DNA of 8,888 nt, from contig JAADHA010000206.1 in NCBI GenBank assembly GCA_013152105.1, positions 1 to 8,888 of the forward strand. The letters run 5' to 3'. Below the pieces are notes generated by a model. The model worked only from the letters and a program-made list of their open reading frames with translations, was not told where the DNA came from and made no database searches. Below are positions 1 through 7,400 of the stretch, piece after piece; the first letter of the stretch is position 1; every line of letters starts with the position of its first letter. The translations under genes were made by a program, and so were the position numbers. The stretch comes from Oligoflexia bacterium. Its GTDB lineage: Bacteria > Myxococcota_A > UBA796 > UBA2385.

Positions 1-148
1 ACCGACGGATCTGTCCGCAGCGCAAGAAGCGAGCGCAAGCGCGAGGGGGAGAGCGAGAGAAGCCAGTTGAAGTGCGCGCATTGGTGCCTCCAGTGAGGGC
101 GGACCATCGCCCAACCGTCGCCTCGCCGTGTGAGAAAAACATGAGATT

Positions 149-1690
149 TCATCCCAGGCAGCGCCTGCGCTGGTCGGCCGGCCGCCAGTCCGAGACGGTG
201 TCCTTGGGGTGCACCGGACCGTCGAACTGCAGCCGAGTGGCCGCGTCGAGGTCGGTCTGGCCGCGGGTGCGCGCGTAGATGGTGAGCCGATTGTGGAGCA
301 GGAAGTAGAGCCGGAAGGGGAAGAGGCTCTTGACCACGCAGATGTCCGCACGCCAGGGGCTGAGCCCCAGGTCCGAGTAGAAGGCGGGCTTCATCGCCAG
401 GGGCGGGCCTTCTGTGACGACCAGCCTGAGATGCCCCAGGTCCAACACCAGGCAGCGCCCGAAGGACGCGGTGTCGTGGTGGCTCAGGACGAAGCCCGCG
501 ACCGGCAGGGCCGGGTTGTCGGGGTCGAGGTGCCCACCGAGGCTGCGCTGGAAGGGCGCGCCGTCGGACTGCTCCCACAACTCGGCCACCGCGACGGCGT
601 CGCGGATCGGCGCCAGGATGCGCAAGCCCTGGCCACGGGCGAGCAGGACGGAGAGCAAGCGGGTGTTCTCGCCAGCGGCCCCGGCCCCCACCATGTCCGA
701 GGCGTCCGACATGCAGACGGTCCCCAGCCGCCGTCGCCAGCGGGCCGCCCGAGCCTGGGCCAGGGCCGTCTCCGCGTCGGGCAACACGGGCGGTAGCACG
801 TCCTTTACGGCCCAGGCCCGGTCCGCCAGATCGTCCGCCAGGCGGTCCGCCAGCGCCCGGTCGCCGTCGGTGATCACCACGGTGCCCCAGCCCAGGTCTC
901 GCGCGTCGCTCCACAGGTGGCACATGCACAAGGACGCCGACAACACGCCGGGCTGCCGCTCCAACCTCGCCATGTAGCGGAAGACCGGCCGCATCGTCGG
1001 CAGGAAGTCGATGGTGGTGCCCCCGCCGAGCACCATGGGCAGGCTGCGCCAGGCCAGGGTGGGCTGAACCCGGTCCTGGAGTGCTTGCACCAGCAAGGCA
1101 CCGCAACGGGCCCCGGTCTTGGCGTGGTCGCGGTGTGGGTTCGTGCGGTAGGCGCACAGGATCGACAAGGGCGAGAGCAGGGACGCGCTGAGGTGAGCGT
1201 GCAGGTCAACCGTCGCGGCGATGGGCACATCCGGGCCAAGGTGCCCGCGCAGGTCGGCCAGCAGCGCCGCCTCGGGTGCGATTCCGCCCTGGCCCCGCAT
1301 CGCGCCGTGCAGCGAGATCAGCACACCGTCCAGGCGGCCCGCCTGCTCCAGGCAGCGCGCCAACTCGGCACGGAACCAGTCCAGCGCTTGCGCTTCGAGG
1401 GGTCCCGCGGGCACGGCCCAGGCGCTGAAGATCGGCACAAACTCGACCTTGACCCGCGCCGCCCGCGCCGCCCGGGACGCGCCCTTCACGAAGCCGGACA
1501 GCTCGGCGTGGCGGATGAAGCCCGGCGCCTCGGCACCCGCGGCCGAGGCGGCCTGAAGCAGCGCGTCACCGTACAAGAGGTGGGTCCGCCGGAAGTCCTC
1601 GACGGTAGTCCGTACCGGGCTCAGGGCGTTGCTCTCTTGGGCGAAGCGCAACAGCCCCAGGCGCAGCGGGCGCGTTCCCCGGGCGCTCAC
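149..1690 (-). CDS. M81 family metallopeptidase (MlrC-like)
   Basis: Predicted zinc metallopeptidase of the M81 family, whose best-known member, MlrC (microcystinase C), cleaves linearised microcystin peptides. The true substrate here is unknown. The 513-residue protein has the usual family length. The N-terminal stretch (about 10-33, FAQESNALSP then TTVEDF) is family-typical. LISLHGAM lies at 124-131. VDLHAH (161-166) followed by YRTNPHRD (181-188) supplies likely zinc ligands D162, H164 and H186. The C-terminal family motif SDASDMVGAGAAGENT is at 328-343 and VVKSLFPFR at 452-460. No signal peptide is seen, so it is probably cytoplasmic. I chose GTG at 1690: it overlaps the TGA of the upstream lyase-like gene as GTGA, has GAGG at 1697-1700 six bases upstream, and places the conserved N-terminus correctly. 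The open frame continues upstream to 2650, but that part is a shadow of the neighbouring gene. Family assignment is firm; substrate is not. Confidence 0.9.
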   Translation of the reverse strand: MSARGTRPLRLGLLRFAQESNALSPVRTTVEDFRRTHLLYGDALLQAASAAGAEAPGFIRHAELSGFVKGASRAARAARVKVEFVPIFSAWAVPAGPLEAQALDWFRAELARCLEQAGRLDGVLISLHGAMRGQGGIAPEAALLADLRGHLGPDVPIAATVDLHAHLSASLLSPLSILCAYRTNPHRDHAKTGARCGALLVQALQDRVQPTLAWRSLPMVLGGGTTIDFLPTMRPVFRYMARLERQPGVLSASLCMCHLWSDARDLGWGTVVITDGDRALADRLADDLADRAWAVKDVLPPVLPDAETALAQARAARWRRRLGTVCMSDASDMVGAGAAGENTRLLSVLLARGQGLRILAPIRDAVAVAELWEQSDGAPFQRSLGGHLDPDNPALPVAGFVLSHHDTASFGRCLVLDLGHLRLVVTEGPPLAMKPAFYSDLGLSPWRADICVVKSLFPFRLYFLLHNRLTIYARTRGQTDLDAATRLQFDGPVHPKDTVSDWRPADQRRRCLG

Positions 1691-3177
1691 CGGACACCTC
1701 GGCCTATCCGCGTGCCCAGCCGCGTACGCAGGCGTCGGGTCGCGTCCAGCAGCGGCTCGGTCGCGTCGAGCAGGCGCTGCTGCCAGGGTGCGATCCCGCC
1801 CCCATCGCCAGAGAGGTCCGGCATCTCGCCCTGCGGACCGTACATCTTCTCCATCATGTCCAGCACATTGCGCTTGACCAGGCCGCGCAGGGGCACGCGC
1901 GCCATGGTCCCGTAGACCGCCGCCTCGCCCGAGCGCGACAGGCTGGGGTCGGCCCGCACCGCCGCGACGCTGGCCCGTAGATCGTCGAGGTAGGCGTCGA
2001 TCACCGGGGCGTTGGCTGCGGTGACAGTGTTGTGCATGCTGGGCGGGCGCTGCTGGCGGTCCACCGACCAGCCCTTGGCGTGCAGCAGGTCCGCCACCGC
2101 GTAGATGTCCACCGCGCGCCGACCCTGTCCGTCCTCGGCTGCGGCCCAGGTCGCGATCACCGAGTGGGGCCGCCCCAACAGGCGCAGCTCGGGGATCTGG
2201 CGGATCCCGGCCCGCAAGCGGTTCACCGCGTCCAGCGCCACCCGCGCCCGGTCGAGGTAGCCGTCCTGGCCCATGCCCTGGAGCGAGGCCCAGGCCGCGG
2301 CGATCGGGCCGCCCGGTCGCGTGCCGGCCAGGCCGGGCGAGGCGTACAAGCCCCCGGCCCAGTCCGTGGACACGAAGAACTGGTGCCGCAGCGTAGAGAC
2401 GTCGCGGTAGAGCAGGACCGAGGCCCCCTTCGCGGTGTAGCCGAACTTGTGCAGGTCCGCCGAGATCGACATCACGCCGGGAACCCGGAAATCCCAGACC
2501 GGCATCTCCACCCCAAGGCGCTCCAGCCAGGGCTGGATGAAGCCCCCGAAACAGGCGTCGACATGCAGCGGCACGCCCCGGGCCACCATGCGATCCGCCA
2601 CCTGGGGGATGGGATCGACGACTCCGTGCACGTACTGGGGCGCGCTGCACACCGCCATCACCGTGTTGCGGTCCACCCGGGCGGCCAGGCGGTCCGGGTC
2701 AAAGATCCCGTCGGTGTCCGTCGGGACCAGGTGCAGCGCGACATCGAAGAGGTGGCCGGCCTTGGCAAAGGCCGGGTGGATCGTCGCGGGACCGACCAGG
2801 TTCGGCCGCCGCACCCATGGTCGCCGCTTGCGCGCCCGGTCCCGCCAGGTCTTCACCGCCAGCAGGATCGACTCCGTGCCGCCCGAGCTCATCGTACCGG
2901 CCGCCTGGGCTGGCGCGTTGAGCAACGAGGCGCTCATCGCGACGACCTGGTTCTCCATCTGCTTGAGCCCCGGGAAGGCCATCGGGTTGAGGGCGTTGTG
3001 CGCCACGTAGCGGTCGTGCGCCGCCGCCACCAGCTTGTGGTGATGGTCGCCGGCCCAGTACACCAGGCTGAAGGTCCGCCCGCCCCGAAAGTCCGCGTCG
3101 TCGGCCATGCCGGCGTCCAGCTCGGCCATGATCTGGTCGTGCGCTCGGCCGGTCTTCGGGATGGTGCTGCGGGGCAT
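1687..3177 (-). CDS. PLP-dependent sphingosine-1-phosphate lyase-like enzyme
   Basis: Member of the group II decarboxylase / sphingosine-1-phosphate lyase family (PLP fold type I). Characterised relatives cleave phosphorylated long-chain amino alcohols into a fatty aldehyde and phosphoethanolamine. In the 496-residue protein, GRTFSLVY lies at 33-40 and NPMAFPGLKQME at 64-75. The phosphate-binding SSGGTESILLAVKT is at 97-110. H134 is the likely residue stacking on the cofactor ring, and D207 in HVDACFGG would contact the pyridine nitrogen. K244 in SADLHKFGY is the expected Schiff-base lysine. GLYASPGLAGTRPGG (276-290) is strongly lyase-like. Unlike the eukaryotic enzyme there is no N-terminal membrane anchor, so it should be soluble. 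ATG 3177 is supported by AGGAGG at 3183-3188, five bases upstream. It is first in a two-gene unit with the M81 peptidase (GTGA overlap). A related amino-acid decarboxylase activity cannot be excluded. Confidence 0.9.
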   Translation of the reverse strand: MPRSTIPKTGRAHDQIMAELDAGMADDADFRGGRTFSLVYWAGDHHHKLVAAAHDRYVAHNALNPMAFPGLKQMENQVVAMSASLLNAPAQAAGTMSSGGTESILLAVKTWRDRARKRRPWVRRPNLVGPATIHPAFAKAGHLFDVALHLVPTDTDGIFDPDRLAARVDRNTVMAVCSAPQYVHGVVDPIPQVADRMVARGVPLHVDACFGGFIQPWLERLGVEMPVWDFRVPGVMSISADLHKFGYTAKGASVLLYRDVSTLRHQFFVSTDWAGGLYASPGLAGTRPGGPIAAAWASLQGMGQDGYLDRARVALDAVNRLRAGIRQIPELRLLGRPHSVIATWAAAEDGQGRRAVDIYAVADLLHAKGWSVDRQQRPPSMHNTVTAANAPVIDAYLDDLRASVAAVRADPSLSRSGEAAVYGTMARVPLRGLVKRNVLDMMEKMYGPQGEMPDLSGDGGGIAPWQQRLLDATEPLLDATRRLRTRLGTRIGRGVR

Positions 3178-3199
3178 GGGGTCCTCCTGAATGGGGGTT

Positions 3200-3215
3200 A
3201 ATCAATCGTTTGATT
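3200..3215. promoter_or_regulatory. Inverted repeat, candidate operator in divergent intergenic region
   Basis: AATCAATCGTTTGATT is a perfect 6-bp inverted repeat (AATCAA/TTGATT) around a 4-base TCGT spacer, inside an AT-rich patch of an otherwise very GC-rich region. It sits 11 bases upstream of the AGGAGG site of the lyase-like gene (minus strand) and about 120 bases upstream of the RDD gene (plus strand). Size and position resemble operators of dimeric helix-turn-helix repressors, but no regulator gene is present in the window. I see no convincing sigma-70 -35/-10 pair on either strand around it. The symmetry and location are visible; the regulatory role is inferred. Confidence 0.4.
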
Positions 3216-3333
3216 GGACGCACGCGAAGCGGCGCTGCCAGCCCAGACCGATCGCCCACGGTTCCACTCCCCATGGGTGTAGTCTCCGGTGACTTGGAAG
3301 GTTGCGTCCCCCCACCCCGGCGCGAGGGCAAGC

Positions 3334-4446
3334 ATGCACAACCCCAGCGCTCCACCCTCGCCCACCAACCCCTACTCGGCCCCGCGCGCGTCGATCCTGG
3401 CGGCTGAGCCCCGCCTGCTCGGGGCGTCGCCGCTGTCCGCCCTGGCTTCGCCACAACGCCGCCTCTACGGCGCGCTGCTGTACTACGGGGCGTCGCTGCT
3501 GGCGGCCCTGCCGCTGGCGCCCATCTTGTTGATGGCGGACCAGCAGAACGACAGCCTCGACATGGTGGCCGCGTCGGGCGTGATGCTCTCAGGTCTGCTC
3601 GGGCTCTGCTTCTCTGGCGCCAACATCTGGCTGGCCACCACCCGCGGCCAGACCATTGGCAAGTGGCTGGTCGGAACCCAGGTCGTCACGCAGGACGGAA
3701 GGACGGCCTCGGCTGCGCGGCTCCTGGGCCGCTACCTGGTGAAGACCGGGCTCTTTGGCATCATGTCCTGCCTGGCCTTTGGCGAGGATCTGCTGATCTT
3801 CGCCAAGGATCGCCGCGCGGTCCACGACCACATCGCGGGTACCTGGGTCGTAGACCTGGCGCCAATGAAGCAGTTGCGCGCGATGGGCGCAGCCTCGCTC
3901 TGCGAAGCCGATGGGCCACCGAAGCCGAATCTGGGCGGGTCGCTGAATGCGCTGACCGCCGGCCCCGTACGGCGCTTCGCCTCTGGAATCCTGGGCTGGA
4001 CCGCCGTGTTCTCCACTGTGGCCCTGGCGGCGGTTCCGGCGCTGGTGACGCCAGACCTCGATTCTCAGCTCAGGGCGACCATGGGGGCCACGCTCGTGAT
4101 GGGGGCTGGCGTGGCCTGGTTGTTGACCAATATCCACCTTGTAAGCACCCATGGCACGACCGTCAGCCGCCTGTTCTTGGACCTGGTGGTGGTCGATGAA
4201 CACGGCGTCCCGGTCACCTGGCAGATCTACCTGGTCCGAGCTGTGATGGAGTACGGGACCTTCGTCTTTCTCTCTGCCTTCCTCATCTCCCCCGTGGTCT
4301 TCCTCGGCTACCTCCCCATCTTCTCCCACGGGCGGAGCTTGACCGACCTCGCCACCCGAACCTGGGTGCTTCGCAGGGGGGATGTCCCTCACCTCGATGG
4401 CCCGGCCGACACCGCCAACGGCGCTGAGCCCGAAGCGGCGCGATAG
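3334..4446 (+). CDS. Tandem RDD-domain integral membrane protein
   Basis: Membrane protein with two successive RDD domains; the biochemical role of RDD proteins is mostly unknown, with transport suggested for some. In the 370-residue product, residues 1-40 are a Pro/Ala/Ser-rich hydrophilic leader. Domain one spans about 41-173: RR (42-43), hydrophobic segments near 44-67 and 83-103, the hallmark GQTIGKWLVG (105-114) and RRAVHDHIAGT (160-170). Domain two spans about 213-347: RRFASGILGW, hydrophobic segments near 217-239, 246-268 and 304-330, HGTTVSRLFLDLVVVDEHG (273-291) as the diverged GQT motif, and GRSLTDLATRTWVL (333-346). A charged tail follows. I prefer ATG 3334, with GAGGG at 3324-3328 five bases upstream, over GTG 3289, which has no ribosome site; the latter would add 15 residues. 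It is divergent from the lyase-like gene and lies 39 bases before dnaE, probably in the same transcript. Confidence 0.85.
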   Translation: MHNPSAPPSPTNPYSAPRASILAAEPRLLGASPLSALASPQRRLYGALLYYGASLLAALPLAPILLMADQQNDSLDMVAASGVMLSGLLGLCFSGANIWLATTRGQTIGKWLVGTQVVTQDGRTASAARLLGRYLVKTGLFGIMSCLAFGEDLLIFAKDRRAVHDHIAGTWVVDLAPMKQLRAMGAASLCEADGPPKPNLGGSLNALTAGPVRRFASGILGWTAVFSTVALAAVPALVTPDLDSQLRATMGATLVMGAGVAWLLTNIHLVSTHGTTVSRLFLDLVVVDEHGVPVTWQIYLVRAVMEYGTFVFLSAFLISPVVFLGYLPIFSHGRSLTDLATRTWVLRRGDVPHLDGPADTANGAEPEAAR

Positions 4447-4485
4447 CTTCCAGCACAGCCCCCTCCAAAGCAGCCCCCGACCTTC

Positions 4486-7400
4486 ATGGCCTTCGTCCAC
4501 CTCCACTGCCGCACCCAGTTCTCGATCCTGGACGGCGCCGTCGAACCCAAGAACCTGGCCGAGGCGGTGGTCGAGCGGGGCATGACGGCCTGCGCCATCA
4601 CCGACACCTGCAATCTCTACGGTGGCGTCGGTTTCTTCGGGGCGGCCAAGGCCAAGGGGGTCCGGCCGATCCTGGGGGCCGAGATCTGGCTGTGGCCTCC
4701 GGGCATCCAGACGCTCGACCGCAAGGACCCGGACGGCGGCTGGCACATCGTCCTGCTGGTCGAGGGCGACGCTCCTCCCCCCAAGGACAGTGAGCTGCCC
4801 TGGGACCCGGTCGGCTACCGCAACCTCTGCAAGCTCATCACCACGGCGATCTTCGACGGCATGCACTACCGGCCGCGGATCGACTGGGATCTGCTGGAGC
4901 GGCACAAGGACGGTCTCATCGTCCTGACCAGCGGACTCAACGGACCCATCGGCACGGCCCTGCGGGACGGCGTGCCCGAGCGCGCGACGCAGGACATCAC
5001 CCGCTTGCAAGAGATCTTCGGCCCCGATCACCTGTTCCTGGAGCTTCAGGACACGGGTCTGGATGGTCAGCAGGCGATGAACGATCTGTCCCGTCAGCTC
5101 GCGGACCAGCTCGGGCTGCGCACCGTGGTGACCAACGAGGTGCGCTACCTCGACCCCCAGGACGCGGTCACCCTCGACGTGCTCAACTGCATCGCCCGTG
5201 GCGAGAACATCGACCAGGTCGACCGCCTGCCGATCCCCACCGACCAGCAGTACCTCAAGACCGAAGCCCAGATGCGGGCGCTCTTCCCCGACGATGGCCC
5301 CGCCCTGGATATCACGGTGGACATCGCGGCGCGCTGCCGCTTCGACTTCAAGATGGACACCTATTGGTTTCCAGCCACCGACCCGCCCGACCCCGATCCT
5401 CCTGCCCCCCCCGATGTCCACGGGGCCGACGCCCCTCGCGCCGACACGCAGCGCAACTGGGAGTACTTCTACCAGGCCTTCCCGCCGCCCCTGGACTTCA
5501 AGCTGTCCGATCCCCAGGTGGAGATCCCGCCCAAGCCCGACGGGGCCGGCAGCATCAACGGCTACTTCGAGTGGTACGCAACACAGGGGCTGATGCTGCG
5601 CCTCAAGACGATCCCTGAAGAACTGCACGAGCAGTACTGGGACCGCCTGAAGTTCGAGTTTCGGGTCATCGAGGGCATGGGCTTTCCCGCCTACCTGCTG
5701 ATCGTGGCCGAGTTCATCAACTGGGCCAAAGACCAGGCGATCCCGGTGGGACCGGGACGTGGATCGGGTGCCGGGGCCGTGGTCAACTGGGCGCTGCGCA
5801 TCACCGACATCGACCCGCTGCGCTTCGGCCTGCTCATGGAGCGCTTCCTGAACCCAGAACGGGTGTCGATGCCCGACATCGACGTCGACATCTGCCAGGA
5901 CCGCCGCGAAGAGGTGATCGAGCACGTCCGCCAGAAGTACGGCAGCCCGCTGGTCAGCCAGATCATCACCTACGGCAAGCTCCAGGCCAAGGCCGCCCTC
6001 AAGGACGTCGCGCGGGTGCTGGGCGTGGACTTCAACCAGGCGAACCGCATCGCCAAGCTGGTGCCCGAAGAGCTCGGCATCAAGCTCGAAGACGCCGTCC
6101 AGGACGAGCGCCTGCGGGCCCTGTCGACCGGTGACCCGATGGTGGGAAGGGTCGTGTCCCTGGCCCGTCGGGTCGAGGGCATGGTGCGCCAGACCGGGGT
6201 TCACGCGGCCGGGGTCGTGGTCGCGGACCGCCCCATCGTCGAACACGCGCCGCTCTACCGTGACGGTCCGGACGGGGGCCCGGTCGTCCAGTACGAGATG
6301 AAGTCGGCCGAGGGCATCGGCCTCATCAAGTTCGACTTCCTCGGCCTGAAGACCCTCGACCAGCTTCGGGACGCGCTGGCCATGGTCAAGCGCAACACCG
6401 GCCAGGACATCGTGCTGGCGGACATCCCCTACGACGACGCGGACACCTTCGCCCTGCTCCAGGCAGGCGACGCGCTGGGCGTCTTCCAGGTCGAGTCCAG
6501 CGGAATGCGTGACCTGCTGACGCGGCTCCGCCCCAGCAATATCGACGACCTCATCGCGCTGGTGGCCCTGTACCGCCCCGGTCCCCTGTCCTCGGGCATG
6601 GTCGACAATTTCATCGACTGCAAGCACGGTCGCAAGAAGATCGAGTACCCCCACCCCTCGCTCAAACCGATCCTGGAGTCGACCTACGGGTCCATCGTCT
6701 ATCAGGAACAGGTCATGCAGATCGCCCAGGTCTACAGCGGCTACTCACTGGGTGGCGCCGACCTGTTGCGGCGGGCCATGGGCAAGAAGAAGAAAGCGGA
6801 CATGGACAAGCAGCGGTCCATCTTCGTCGCGGGCGCACTGGAGCACGATCACACCGAACAGGAAGCCAACGACCTCTTCGACCTGCTGGCCTTCTTCGCC
6901 GGCTACGGCTTCAACAAGTCCCACTCCGCCGCCTACGGTGTGGTCAGCTACTTCACGGCCTGGCTCAAGACCCACTACCGGGCCGAGTATATGGCCGCGC
7001 TGATGTCGATCGAGGCCAACAACACCGACAAGGTGCTGGCCTATATCGGCGACTGCAAGCGCAGCGGCATCCAGGTACTCCCGCCCGATGTCAACCACAG
7101 CGTCCGCGGCTTCGACGTGCCATCCGACCAGCGCAACGCGATCCGTTTCGGCATGGCGGCGGTCAAGGGCGTAGGCGAGAGCGCGGTCGACGCCATCATC
7201 GAAGCCCGGAAGCGGGCCGGCGGCACCTTCGAGAGCTTCATCGACTGCCTCGAAGACCTGGACTACAAGCGGGTCAACAAGAAGGTCCTCGAGAGCCTCA
7301 TCTGCTGCGGTGCCTTTGACTGGACCGGAAACTGTCGGCACGCCCTGCTCGAGGGCCTGCCCGGCGCGATGTCAGTGGCCCACGGCACCCAGGAACAGAA

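Noticed and set aside
19..39. Direct repeat AGCGCAAG, two copies 13 bases apart
   Set aside because: Two short copies in low-complexity purine-rich GC-rich sequence are expected by chance and do not form an array.
1..96. Possible 3' end of a plus-strand gene entering from the left
   Set aside because: One frame stops at 68-70 and another at 94-96. The second has better third-position GC but gives only a Ser/Arg/Glu/Lys-rich tail without recognisable features. Too short to decide.
97..112. Hairpin GGGCGG-ACCA-TCGCCC downstream of the M81 gene
   Set aside because: The stem is only five GC pairs plus a G-U pair and there is no T-run after it on either strand, so a terminator is not supported.
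135..152. ATGA-AATC-TCAT followed by GTTTTT on the minus strand, at the M81 stop codon
   Set aside because: Placement and T-run suggest an intrinsic terminator, but a 4-bp AT-rich stem overlapping the stop codon is too weak to call one.
1691..2650. Upstream extension of the M81 reading frame, giving an 833-residue protein
   Set aside because: This part lies in another frame of the lyase-like gene, is Gly/Arg/Pro-rich with no recognisable domain, and the family N-terminus begins right after GTG 1690.
2032..3201. Plus-strand open frame antisense to the lyase-like gene
   Set aside because: The opposite strand carries clear PLP-enzyme motifs; this frame is His/Arg/Val-rich shadow sequence.
3289..3333. 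Alternative GTG start at 3289 for the RDD protein
   Set aside because: It has no ribosome binding site and adds 15 residues with no family similarity, whereas ATG 3334 has GAGGG at good spacing.
3589..6654. Very long minus-strand open frame (1021 codons) opposite the RDD gene and dnaE
   Set aside because: It is antisense to two well-supported genes, has biased composition (Asp/Val/Gly/His/Arg) and no recognisable domain; high GC at third positions readily leaves such frames open.
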